In this document: piece after piece, positions 9,942-20,431 of the stretch
Layout: each line of letters begins with the position of its first letter
How positions within the stretch are numbered: the first letter of the stretch is position 1
Source of the DNA: Candidatus Limnocylindrales bacterium
Lineage (GTDB): Bacteria > Desulfobacterota > Binatia > UBA1149 > CAITLU01
Direction of reading: 5' to 3'
Assembly (NCBI GenBank): GCA_035626395.1
Contig: DASPNR010000002.1
Location: 126,501 to 190,500, forward strand
DNA: 64,000 nucleotides
The notes under the pieces: model-generated
Databases searched by the model: none
What the model saw: the letters and a program-made list of their open reading frames with translations, nothing else
What the model was told of the DNA's origin: nothing
Program-made: the position numbers and the translations under genes

Positions 9942-10145
9942 GGAGCCGGCGGGCGCCGTACGGTTTGCTGCCGTTGGCGCGGCGAGTGGCCGCCCGCAGC
10001 GCCGACGCGTTGCCCGCAGCAGCCGGCAGCCGCCGTTCGCCCGGAGCAAACATGGCGGGTCGCCTGCAGTGCCGGGCCCGCCCGCGGCACGTCGCGCAGT
10101 TGCAGCGGTCGACAGCGCCCGGCGACCTTTGTACGTTCTGCGGCC

Positions 10146-10619
10146 ATGAGCACGAACGCTGAGAAGGCATACGCCGTTTTTCAATCGTCGGTGGGTCAGG
10201 AAGAGGGCGTCGGCGAGTGGTTCGAGATCGATCAGGCTCGGATCAACCAATTTGCCGAGGTCACCAACGATCACCAGTTCATCCACGTCGATCCGGAAGC
10301 CGCCAAGTCGACGCCGTTCGGCACGACCATCGCGCACGGCTTTCTGACTCTGTCGATGCTGACCTGGCTGGACGCCTCGATCCCGAAGGATCCGGCGCGC
10401 TACTCGGGAATGGTCATGGGCGTCAACTACGGGTTCGAGAAGGTCCGCTTCGTCAGCCCGGTCAAGGTCGGCAAGCGCATTCGCTGCCGCAGCGTGCTGG
10501 CCAATGTCGAGCTGAAGGAGCCCTGGGTTCAGACGACGCGCACGATGACCGTGGAGATCGAGGGCGAATCCAAGCCGGCGCTGGTCGCCGACTGGATCAC
10601 TCGCATCATGTACGGCTGA
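10146..10619 (+). CDS. MaoC-like hot-dog hydratase (R-specific enoyl-CoA hydratase/NodN type)
   Basis: 157 residues with a single hot-dog fold. The hydratase-2 motif is clear: FAEVTNDHQFIHVDPEAA supplies the catalytic Asp and His, and TPFGTTIAHGFLTLSM is the following helix signature. Such proteins hydrate trans-2-enoyl-CoA to (R)-3-hydroxyacyl-CoA or act on related acyl substrates in fatty-acid or polyhydroxyalkanoate metabolism. It stands alone, convergent with glmM (9 bp apart), so context does not narrow the substrate. Length matches the short single-domain NodN/MaoC group. Confidence 0.88.
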   Translation: MSTNAEKAYAVFQSSVGQEEGVGEWFEIDQARINQFAEVTNDHQFIHVDPEAAKSTPFGTTIAHGFLTLSMLTWLDASIPKDPARYSGMVMGVNYGFEKVRFVSPVKVGKRIRCRSVLANVELKEPWVQTTRTMTVEIEGESKPALVADWITRIMYG

Positions 10620-10628
10620 GCGTCGCGC

Positions 10629-12023
10629 TCAGCCCAGCACCGCTTCGATGGCAGCCGCGATCCTGCGTGCGTGCTCTTCGACCGCGCCCGTCTCCTCGCC
10701 TTCCACCATGACGCGAGCCAGCGGCTCGGTGCCCGAGAAGCGCACGAGCACGCGGCCGCGGCCGCCGAGCGCGCCTTCGGCCTCTGCGATGGCGCCGACG
10801 ACGCTGGGGATGCTCGTCAGCTCCTTGCGCTCGCGCACCCGCAGGTTGATGAGCCGCTGCGGATACGGGCGGAAAACGCTCTTGAGCTCCGAGAGCGGTC
10901 TGCCCGAGACCTTCATGCACGTGAGCACGGTCAGCGCCGTCACCATGCCGTCGCCGGTCGTCGTGTGGCCGAGGCAGACGATGTGGCCGGACTGCTCGCC
11001 GCCCAGGATGAAGCCGCCTTCGATCATGCGCTCGACGACGTAGCGGTCGCCCACCGGCGTGCGCTCGAGCTTGATGCCCTGCTCGCGCAGCGCGACCTCC
11101 AGGCCGAAGTTCGACATCACGGTCGCGACGACCGTGTCGCTCGGCAGCTCGCCGCGCTTCTTCATCGACGTCGCCAGGATCGCGAGCACGTGGTCGCCGT
11201 CGACCTCCTCGCCCTTCTCGTCGACGAGAATGCAGCGGTCGGCGTCGCCGTCCAGCGCGATGCCGACGTCGGCGCCCATCGCACGGACCTCACGCGACAA
11301 CGCGTCCACGTGCAGCGCGCCGACACCGTCGTTGATGTTGAGGCCGTCGGGCTTGACGCCGATGGCCGTCACCTCCGCGCCGAGCTCGGCCAGCACCACC
11401 GGCGCGATGCGGTGCGCGGCGCCGTGCGCGCAGTCGATGACGATGCGCAGCCCGTCCAGCGTCAGCTCGCGCGGAAGGACGTTCTTGAGGAAGACGTTGT
11501 AGCGGCCGCTGGCGTCGTCGATGCGCGTGACGCGGCCGATCTCGGTGGGCGCCGGACGTTCCTTGTCCACCGCCTCGCCGAACATCAGCGTCTCGATGTC
11601 GGCTTCGGCCGAGTCGGCCAGCTTGAAGCCGTCGGGCCCGAAGAACTTGATCCCGTTGTCCTGGAAGGGATTGTGCGAGGCCGAGATCGCCACGCCGGCG
11701 TCCGCGCGAAGGCTGCGCGTCAGGAATGCGATGCCCGGCGTGGGCATCGGCCCGACCAGCAGCACGTCCACGCCCATCGAGGTCAGGCCCGCGCACAGCG
11801 CCGTCTCGAACATGTAGCCCGAGATGCGCGTGTCCTTGCCGATGACGATCTTGTGGCGGCGCGGGCTTTCGGTGCGGAAGTGAAGGCCGACGGCGCGGCC
11901 AAGCCGCATCACCGTCTCGGGCGTCATCGGCTCCTGGTTGGCGACGCCGCGGATGCCGTCGGTCCCGAAGAGCTTTCGCTCGACGGCTGCGCCGCCCGAG
12001 CCGTTGCCCGAGGTCTTGCGCAT
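10629..12023 (-). CDS. glmM: Phosphoglucosamine mutase
   Basis: 464 residues. It interconverts glucosamine 6-phosphate and 1-phosphate, a committed step to UDP-GlcNAc and so to peptidoglycan and LPS. It contains RKLFGTDGIRGVAN, the phosphoserine loop ISASHNPFQDNG (Ser116), the Mg-binding DGDADRC, the sugar loop GGEQSGHI and the phosphate-binding VRFSGTEP. I place the start at the ATG at 12023, which gives a Gly/Ser-rich extension of about 15 residues before the usual N-terminus. No good ribosome site is visible, so the start is the least certain part. It lies 83 bp after ftsH in the tilS-ftsH-glmM order familiar from many bacteria. Confidence 0.95.
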   Translation of the reverse strand: MRKTSGNGSGGAAVERKLFGTDGIRGVANQEPMTPETVMRLGRAVGLHFRTESPRRHKIVIGKDTRISGYMFETALCAGLTSMGVDVLLVGPMPTPGIAFLTRSLRADAGVAISASHNPFQDNGIKFFGPDGFKLADSAEADIETLMFGEAVDKERPAPTEIGRVTRIDDASGRYNVFLKNVLPRELTLDGLRIVIDCAHGAAHRIAPVVLAELGAEVTAIGVKPDGLNINDGVGALHVDALSREVRAMGADVGIALDGDADRCILVDEKGEEVDGDHVLAILATSMKKRGELPSDTVVATVMSNFGLEVALREQGIKLERTPVGDRYVVERMIEGGFILGGEQSGHIVCLGHTTTGDGMVTALTVLTCMKVSGRPLSELKSVFRPYPQRLINLRVRERKELTSIPSVVGAIAEAEGALGGRGRVLVRFSGTEPLARVMVEGEETGAVEEHARRIAAAIEAVLG

Positions 12024-12106
12024 CGGGCCGGCGGCCGCGCTGCCAGAGCCCGCGTTGCCGTCGCCGGCGCGCCCGCCGTTGCCCGACTTCGCGCCGGCCA
12101 CCTTGC

Positions 12107-13915
<1,809 letters not shown>

Positions 13916-13989
13916 GCGAAACGGCTGATCGCTTCCTTCTGTTGGCACCCGGCCGGTTCCGGAGTGCGTGGTTCAAACGCTCGGATTTT

Positions 13990-15078
13990 CTACGAATTCT
14001 GCGTGACGCGCCGCAACCTAACACGCCCCTTGCCAGGCGGCAACACGCTGGATTGCCCGCTGTCGTCGCTGCCGGCCGTGGCATCGATGTCGGTGCGCGC
14101 GCTGCGCAAGCGCCCATTCTCGCACCAGACGCGCACGCCAGGAAGATCCAATCCGGTTGCGCCACGGGAGCCGTCGACCAGGCTCATCAGTTGCTCGACG
14201 TAGCTGGCATCGGGCGTGTTCACGCTGCTTACGCGTCCGAGCCAGCGCTGCAGCACCCTCGCGCGCAATGCCTCGTCGGCCTCGAGAAGCGAAGGCAGAT
14301 CCAACTCGGGCCTGACGCCGCCGCCGGAGCGCCGGCAGTATGCCTCCAGTCGAGTCGCCTCGCTCTCCAGATAGCGATGGTCGCGGCGCCAGTGCCGGGC
14401 CGTGTCCAGCAGGTGCGAGAGCGCCCCTTCGCCGAATGCGCGCTCGATGGCCGGAAGGACGGCCGTACGGAGTCGGCCGCGCGCATAGCGCTCGGCGACG
14501 TTGCTGGCATCGTCCGCCCACGACCGGCCCTGCTCGCGCAGCAGCTCGCGCAGGTCCTGGCGACGCTGCTCGAGAAGAGGCCGCAGCAGGTTGCCCGCCA
14601 CCGTCTGCATGCCGGCCAGGCCGCCCGGTCCGGCACCGCGAAGGAATTTGAGCATGATCGTCTCGATCTGGTCGTCGGCCGTGTGCGCGAGCACGATCCA
14701 GCGTGCCGCCCGCTGCTGCGCCAATGCCGCCAGGGCCGCGTGACGCGCGCGGCGGCAGGCGTCCTCGCCGGCGTCATCCGGATGAACACGCAGCAGATGG
14801 AAGGGAAAGCCCGCGCGCGCGCTGGCGCCGGCGGCGAGCTGCTGCTCGCGCGCCGCTTCCGCCCGCAGACCGTGATCCACGCATGCTACCTCGACCTGCA
14901 GCCGCAGCGGCGCGGCAAGGAGCTCCAGAATCGTGAGCAACGCCATCGAGTCGCCGCCCCCCGACACGCCGGCAAGCAGGCGGCAATCCGCGGCGCCTGC
15001 CTCCTCGAGGCTCGCGCGTACGTCGGCCACGATACGAAACGAGCGGCGCGAAAGGCGGTTCCGATGCGGTAGCGACAT
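13990..15078 (-). CDS. tilS: tRNA(Ile)-lysidine synthase
   Basis: 362 residues of the PP-loop ATPase family. TilS converts C34 of tRNA-Ile(CAU) to lysidine so that it reads AUA. The PP-loop is LLAGVSGGGDSMALL; the second family motif VDHGLRAEA and the ATP-site LAHTADDQIET are intact. The C-terminal half is shorter than in E. coli TilS, as in the compact forms. It is followed by ftsH after 74 bp, a classic pairing. The window's tRNA with anticodon CAT (29099-29172) looks like elongator Met rather than the Ile substrate. Confidence 0.93.
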   Translation of the reverse strand: MSLPHRNRLSRRSFRIVADVRASLEEAGAADCRLLAGVSGGGDSMALLTILELLAAPLRLQVEVACVDHGLRAEAAREQQLAAGASARAGFPFHLLRVHPDDAGEDACRRARHAALAALAQQRAARWIVLAHTADDQIETIMLKFLRGAGPGGLAGMQTVAGNLLRPLLEQRRQDLRELLREQGRSWADDASNVAERYARGRLRTAVLPAIERAFGEGALSHLLDTARHWRRDHRYLESEATRLEAYCRRSGGGVRPELDLPSLLEADEALRARVLQRWLGRVSSVNTPDASYVEQLMSLVDGSRGATGLDLPGVRVWCENGRLRSARTDIDATAGSDDSGQSSVLPPGKGRVRLRRVTQNS

Positions 15079-15164
15079 CTCGCCTCATCTTGCCGGGCGC
15101 CGATGGGGCAAACGAACCGTTTCCATCCTGGCAAACGCCGCACTCCGCTGGCAGCATCGCTGCC

Positions 15165-15887
15165 ATGCGCCGCCTGAGGACTTTGGCTCCTCTACTCATC
15201 CTTGCCGTCGTGGCGGTTCCCAGCCGCGGCCGCGGGGGCCGGCTCGAAACCACCGAAGGCGCCGCCGGCGGTCCCGTTCCGGCGGCCGTCGAGGTCGCCC
15301 CTGTTCCTTCCGCCGATCTGCCGGCAGTCGCGCCGGCAGCCGTTCCGGACGAGCAAGGAATACCGCCGGCCGTTACACGCGAGAAGATGAACACTCTGGC
15401 CGCCGAGCTGCGGCGCATCGCCAGCGCCCACGGGCCGGACAGCGTCATCCTGCAGACCAAGCTCATGATGCGCAGCATCGCAGCCGGGGCGGTCGGTCCG
15501 ACCGAAGTTCGCGTGGCGGGGCCATCCGCACGCCTCGGCCCGGAGTATCTGGAGATCGATGTCGACACCGGCATCATTTTCGCCGAGCCGGAAACGACGC
15601 AGAACGGCCGCACCGACATGATCTGGCGCCAGGTTGCCGGACCCGTTCTCGAGGAAATGGTCTCTTTCAACCTGGAGCCGCACGGCCTGGAGCTGGTCTT
15701 CCTGTTCGGAGTGCAGCAGACGAACGAGGATCCCGATCCGGCCAAGCCTTCACGCTTCGAGCGGTTCTCGATCTGGCTGCCGGCCGACAAGCTGGAATCG
15801 GCGGCGACCGAGAACCATACGGCCGATGCCATCCGTGGCGCTGCCGTCTTCGGTCATCTCTCGGCAGTCGAAGGTCGCGATCACTGA
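15165..15887 (+). CDS. Hypothetical secreted protein, unrecognised
   Basis: 240 residues from the ATG at 15165, which starts a plain signal peptide (MRRLRTLAPLLILAVVAVP). A Pro/Ala-rich stretch (about 25-70) follows, then a mixed globular region with EVRVAGPSARLGPEYLEIDVDTG, VLEEMVSFNLEPHGLELVF and FSIWLPADKL. I recognise no family. It has no cysteine pairs like those of its neighbours. It is divergent from tilS and ends 112 bp before the beta-helix operon, which has its own promoter-like sequence, so it is probably transcribed separately. Confidence 0.6.
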   Translation: MRRLRTLAPLLILAVVAVPSRGRGGRLETTEGAAGGPVPAAVEVAPVPSADLPAVAPAAVPDEQGIPPAVTREKMNTLAAELRRIASAHGPDSVILQTKLMMRSIAAGAVGPTEVRVAGPSARLGPEYLEIDVDTGIIFAEPETTQNGRTDMIWRQVAGPVLEEMVSFNLEPHGLELVFLFGVQQTNEDPDPAKPSRFERFSIWLPADKLESAATENHTADAIRGAAVFGHLSAVEGRDH

Positions 15888-15918
15888 TTCGCAAACACCT
15901 GCGGCGTCGAAACTTTCC

Positions 15919-15948
15919 TTGACACCAGTCCTCTCCCGCAGTTAGGGT
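15919..15948 (+). promoter_or_regulatory. Sigma70-like promoter of the beta-helix/cytochrome operon
   Basis: Consensus -35 TTGACA (15919-15924) is followed after 17 bp by TTAGGG (15942-15947), or after 18 bp by TAGGGT. It lies 52 bp upstream of the ATG at 16000. AGGGGAGG sits just before that ATG. Confidence 0.55.
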
Positions 15949-15999
15949 GCCCCGCCGCCCGGACTCCAGCCGGGCACCAACACCCAGGGGAGGGTCCAC

Positions 16000-17967
16000 A
16001 TGAAGAAGGTTCTTTCGCGCGGCGCCGCGGTTGCGGTGTCGCTCGCTTTCGCTTCGGTCGCCGGGGCCGCCGCCGACGGTCCGACCTACTGCAAAGATCA
16101 CGCTGCGCCGACCATCACGGCGCCCACGGGCGGGTCGGTCGCCTGCCAGAGCGCCATCACCAAGGCGTCGCAGAAATTCGTCAAGGCGGTGGTCAAGACG
16201 CGCGGCAAGTGCATCCTGAAGCGCGACTACACCGCCTGCCCCAACACCAAGGACGACGAGAAGGTCGCCAAGGCGGCGATCAAGGCGCAGGAGACCATCG
16301 CAGCAGCCTGCGGCGATACCTCCGGCCTCGGCAGCTCCTATGACGGCGTCGGGGGCTCCGACGTCGGCAGTTGCACCCTCTCCCAGCATCATGGCACGGC
16401 CGAAGTCTTCGTCGGCCTGACCCACGGCATTCCGGCAAACATCGTCTCGGCCAACGAGGATTGCGGCGCGGAGATCGGCAAGGTTGCGCAGAAGACGCTG
16501 GCCTCGGTCCTGAAGGTCGTCGACAAGTGCATCGAGGGCAAGATCAAGGCCGGCGACACCGGCGACATCGGCGAGGCGTGCGTCGGCTCGATTTCCGGCG
16601 GCGTCATCACTGCGCCGACCGACGGCGACACGGACGCGGCGCTGGACGCCCTGTTCGCCAAGTCGAGCGCCAGCCTGATCGACGCGTGCGGATCCCTCTC
16701 CGAGGCCAACATCGTGGCCTTGACTGCCTGCCCCGGCGCAACCACGGCCGAGCACGTCGCGGAGTGCGTCACCTGCAGCGTGTTCGACGCGGTCAACGAG
16801 ATCGTCGATCAGCAGTACGCCGAGACCGGCACGCTCGTCACGAATGGCGCCGGCGCCATTCAGACCGCCGTCGATGCGGCCGCCACCGGCGACAAGCTGC
16901 TCGTCCAGTCCGGCACCTACAACGAGAGCGTTCACATCCCGTCTGCGACCTGCAATGGCGGCGACAACGACGGCTTGTCCTGTCTCGGCGACAGCGAGTG
17001 TCCTGGCGGCGGCGTCTGCGAGTCGCCGGCCGACAACCTGGCCATCGTCGGCTGCGGCGCGGCTGCCGACAACCGCCCGGTCCTGGAGCCGCCGCTGATG
17101 GGCGCCGATCCGAACGGCATCACCGCGGCCGGTGTCGACGGCCTGCACTTTCAGGCCCTGGAGCTGCGCGGCTGGGACGAGAACGGCGTGTTCGCCACCA
17201 ATGCCGACGGCATCAGCTTCCGCGACATCTACGGCGACGGCGCCACCGCCGATGACGACTTCAGCGTCTATGCGGTCTTCCCGGTTGTCAGCCGCAACGT
17301 CGTCGTCGAGGGCAGCGAGGTCATCAACGTCCGCGATGCCGGCATCTACGTCGGCCAGTCCGAGGACATCACGGTGCGATTCAACGACGTGCACGACAAC
17401 GTCACCGGCATCGAGATCGAGAACAGCCTGACGGCCGATGTCTACGGCAACACCGCCACGGCGAACACCGGCGGCATCCTGTCGTTCAAGCTGCCTGGCC
17501 CGGCGATCCAGACGCACGGCTTCCACAACTTCTTCGACAACCTGTCGTACGCCAACAACACGCCGAACTTCGCCATCCCCGGCAGCACCGTGTCGGCGGT
17601 GCTTCCCGGCACCGGCTTCATGATCATCTCGGATGACGACTCGGTGTATCGCCACAACTTCCTGCGCGACAACGACACGTTCGGCTTCGCGATCCTGGAT
17701 CAGGAGATCATCAACGTGCTGGTCGAGGGCCCGGGACCCTTCGAGCCGACCAGCCCGGATCAGGACACGGAGCGGCTGCAGTTCCGCAACAACAACGTGC
17801 GCGAGAACGGCGGGAATCCGGACCCGAGCACCGAGGAGTTCAACTCCTATGGCAACTGGGTCTTCGCGCTGAGCACGGACACCAACGGGACATGCTTCGA
17901 GGGATCGACCATCAATCCTACGTTCACGCTCCACGAGGGCTCGGAAGCGTTCCCGGATTGCCCGTAG
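16000..17967 (+). CDS. Secreted Cys-helical module + right-handed beta-helix protein
   Basis: 655 residues with a clean signal peptide (about 1-25, cleavage near VAGAAA). Residues 30-280 form the Cys-rich helical module with two Cys-21 residues-Cys units (C49-C71, C155-C177) and a later CVTC. The C-terminal ~370 residues look like a parallel beta-helix: the entry phrase AIQTAVDAAATGDKLLVQSG and TYNESVHI are typical of pectate-lyase-fold/NosD-like proteins, followed by short turns such as GIYVGQSEDITVRFNDVHD and GIEIENSLTADVYGNTA. Such folds bind or cleave polysaccharide or serve as surface structures; no active site is evident. First gene of an operon with two cytochrome-type genes (19 bp gap, then a 4 bp overlap). 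Confidence 0.75.
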   Translation: MKKVLSRGAAVAVSLAFASVAGAAADGPTYCKDHAAPTITAPTGGSVACQSAITKASQKFVKAVVKTRGKCILKRDYTACPNTKDDEKVAKAAIKAQETIAAACGDTSGLGSSYDGVGGSDVGSCTLSQHHGTAEVFVGLTHGIPANIVSANEDCGAEIGKVAQKTLASVLKVVDKCIEGKIKAGDTGDIGEACVGSISGGVITAPTDGDTDAALDALFAKSSASLIDACGSLSEANIVALTACPGATTAEHVAECVTCSVFDAVNEIVDQQYAETGTLVTNGAGAIQTAVDAAATGDKLLVQSGTYNESVHIPSATCNGGDNDGLSCLGDSECPGGGVCESPADNLAIVGCGAAADNRPVLEPPLMGADPNGITAAGVDGLHFQALELRGWDENGVFATNADGISFRDIYGDGATADDDFSVYAVFPVVSRNVVVEGSEVINVRDAGIYVGQSEDITVRFNDVHDNVTGIEIENSLTADVYGNTATANTGGILSFKLPGPAIQTHGFHNFFDNLSYANNTPNFAIPGSTVSAVLPGTGFMIISDDDSVYRHNFLRDNDTFGFAILDQEIINVLVEGPGPFEPTSPDQDTERLQFRNNNVRENGGNPDPSTEEFNSYGNWVFALSTDTNGTCFEGSTINPTFTLHEGSEAFPDCP

Positions 17968-17986
17968 GCCGAAAAGGGGGATTCAC

Positions 17987-20431
17987 TTGATCAGGCTTTC
18001 GATTTCGAAGGCCGAGCGGCGGCGGGAAGTGCGACGAGCGCTTCCCGCCGCTCTCGTTGTGGCTCTGGCGGTGTCGGGGGGGATTGCGGCGCAGGCCGCT
18101 CCCCTTCCCTCCACGCGAGAGGACTTCGAGGCGCCCGGCACGCAGCCGCTGACCGTCACCGACAACTTCGCCGTGCCCTCCGATTGCACGCCGTGCCACT
18201 CCGACTACGGCTCGCCGCAGATCGAGCCGTACCGCAACTGGCAGGGCTCGATGATGGCGCAGTCCGGACGCGACCCGCTGATGTACGCGGCGATGGCGAT
18301 CGCCAATCAGGATGCGCCGCACGCCGGCGAGACGTGCATCCGCTGCCACATGCCCAAGGGCTGGCTCGAAGGCCGCTCGGCGCCCGAAGATGCCACGGCC
18401 ACGACGGCCGACGACCGCCAGGGCGTCCAGTGCAGCGTGTGCCATCGCCTCGTCGATCCCGTCGGCGGCGCCGGCTCTCCCGCCGAGGACGCAGCGATCC
18501 TGGGCGCGCTCACGCAGCCCGTGACGACGATCGGCAACGCGCAGATGGTCGTCGATCCGCAGCAGCGGCTGCGCGGCCCCTTCGACATCGTCGCCGACCT
18601 CGGCGGCAACCCGCATCCCAAGAGCACGCTGGTGTCGCCGTACCACGAGTCCTCGGAACTCTGCGGCACCTGCCACAACGTCAAGAACCCGCTCTTCACT
18701 CGCAACATGGGCGGCGAGTACGAGCTCAACACGTTCGATCTGGCCGGCGATCTCAGCCTGGCCTTCCCGGAGCAGTCGACCTACGACGAATGGCTCAACA
18801 GCCAGTACGCCACCACCGGCGTCTACGCGCCGCAGTTCGCGGGCGCCGGCGCGGGCGTCGAGGGCGACTACACCGTCTCGACCTGCCAGAGCTGCCACAT
18901 GCCGCGCATTCCGGGCAAGGACGCCAGCACCGGCATCTTCCGGCAGAACATGCCCCTGCACAGCATGGTCGGCGCCAACACGTTCGTTCCGCGCATCATT
19001 CCGCTTCACCCGGCTTTCGGCGGCGAGGTGGACGCCGACATTCTCGAGCAGGGAGCGCAGGCCGCCGAAGAGATGCTGCGGCGGGCGGCGACGGTCTCGG
19101 CAACGATCGAGAACGGCAACCTGACGGTGCGCGTCACCAACGAGACCGGCCACAAGCTGCCGACGGGGTATCCCGAAGGGCGCCGCATGTGGCTGCAGGT
19201 GCGCGCATTCGACGCCGAGCGCAACGTCGTGCTGAGCTCGGGCCGATACTCCTTTGCCGATGCGACCATCGCCGGTTATGGCGCCCACCCGCTCGACGAG
19301 GACTACGATCCGCACCTTCAGGTCTGGGAAGCGCTGCACGGCATGAGCGAGGACGTGGCAGCAGCCGCGGGCCTCGATCCCGAAGCGGACTTCCACCTGA
19401 TCCTCAACAACGTGCGCGAGAAGGACAACCGCATTCCGCCGCGCGGCTTCACCAACGCGGCCTACGCGGCGGTCGATGCGCATCCGATCGGCGACACCTT
19501 CGCCGATGGCCAGTACTGGGACGATGTCGTCTATCCCGTCGGACCCGACGCCGTCGCGGCCGAGGTGACGCTGTACTACCAGACCACCTCACGCGAATAC
19601 GTCGAGTTCCTGCGCGACGAGAACATCACCAACGCTGCCGGGCCGATCCTTTTCGACCTGTGGGACCAGAACGGCCGGGCGGCGCCGGTGGAGATGGCCA
19701 GGGTCTTCGTCGAGACCGACGAGGCCGTCGTCGCCGCTTGCCGCAAGAACGTCGACAAGCTGCAGGCCAAGTACTTCAAGACGTATCTCGGCGCATGGTC
19801 GGCCTGCTACGCCACCGAGGCCGCCAGCCTCCCGTGCGACGAAGGCGCGGTCGAGGACAGCGTCGAGGCAGCCGCGGCCAGGGTGCAGGAGCGCCTCGGC
19901 GGCATTCGTGACAAGCGTTGCGCAGGAGCCAGCCTGACGCCGGCGAGCATCGGCCTGGGCAGTTACTGCCCGGCGCCCTGCTCCACCGTCGCGCTGTTCG
20001 ACCTGAGCGACGTCGCCTCGTGCGCGATCTGCCTCTCCGAAGCGGTTGCCGATACCGCGCTGTCGTCGGCCTACGGCGTCGCGCCGCCGGAGGTGCCCGA
20101 CAACGTCGACTTCGGGGCGCCGGCGCAGTGTCAGCGCAACCTGGCTGACGCGGCGACCCGACTGGCAGCGTCGTGGACACGAACGCTGACGCGATGCGAG
20201 GCGGGCAATGCCAACGGCACCAACGTGCCGCCGCTGGATTGCTCGTCCGATCCGACCGGGAAGATCGCGGCTGCGCAGGACAGTGCCGCCGCGCGCGTCG
20301 ATCACTGCGAGTCGTTCACCAGCATCGAAGGATGCGCAGACGGCGCCGCCGACAACGCGGCCGCCTACCAGTGCATCGAGGACGCGCTCGGCGCGGTCGT
20401 GCCGGCGTTCGCGGAGGTAGCCTACCCATGA
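17987..20431 (+). CDS. Secreted pentahaem c-type cytochrome with C-terminal Cys-helical module
   Basis: 814 residues from a TTG at 17987, chosen because AAGGGGG precedes it by about 7 nt and a signal peptide follows. Five CXXCH haem c sites occur at 67-71, 117-121, 149-153, 226-230 and 300-304; the order (CTPCH, CIRCH, CSVCH, CGTCH, CQSCH) and the Met-rich surroundings recall the cytochrome c554 family. The region 330-580 is beta-rich (GHKLPTGYPEGRRMWLQV). The last ~230 residues carry two Cys-21 residues-Cys units (C585-C607, C715-C737) and a CAIC pair, the same module as in neighbouring secreted proteins. It is likely a periplasmic or exported electron carrier. Partners and redox role cannot be read from sequence alone. 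Confidence 0.8.
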   Translation: MIRLSISKAERRREVRRALPAALVVALAVSGGIAAQAAPLPSTREDFEAPGTQPLTVTDNFAVPSDCTPCHSDYGSPQIEPYRNWQGSMMAQSGRDPLMYAAMAIANQDAPHAGETCIRCHMPKGWLEGRSAPEDATATTADDRQGVQCSVCHRLVDPVGGAGSPAEDAAILGALTQPVTTIGNAQMVVDPQQRLRGPFDIVADLGGNPHPKSTLVSPYHESSELCGTCHNVKNPLFTRNMGGEYELNTFDLAGDLSLAFPEQSTYDEWLNSQYATTGVYAPQFAGAGAGVEGDYTVSTCQSCHMPRIPGKDASTGIFRQNMPLHSMVGANTFVPRIIPLHPAFGGEVDADILEQGAQAAEEMLRRAATVSATIENGNLTVRVTNETGHKLPTGYPEGRRMWLQVRAFDAERNVVLSSGRYSFADATIAGYGAHPLDEDYDPHLQVWEALHGMSEDVAAAAGLDPEADFHLILNNVREKDNRIPPRGFTNAAYAAVDAHPIGDTFADGQYWDDVVYPVGPDAVAAEVTLYYQTTSREYVEFLRDENITNAAGPILFDLWDQNGRAAPVEMARVFVETDEAVVAACRKNVDKLQAKYFKTYLGAWSACYATEAASLPCDEGAVEDSVEAAAARVQERLGGIRDKRCAGASLTPASIGLGSYCPAPCSTVALFDLSDVASCAICLSEAVADTALSSAYGVAPPEVPDNVDFGAPAQCQRNLADAATRLAASWTRTLTRCEAGNANGTNVPPLDCSSDPTGKIAAAQDSAAARVDHCESFTSIEGCADGAADNAAAYQCIEDALGAVVPAFAEVAYP

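Noticed and set aside
7584..10337. A 917-residue minus-strand frame over the PPC-repeat gene
   Set aside because: Antisense of a repeated high-GC gene; its own repeat pattern merely mirrors the sense repeats.
15667..17934. A 755-residue minus-strand frame over the beta-helix gene
   Set aside because: Antisense shadow of a high-GC coding gene; no signature motifs and no signal peptide.
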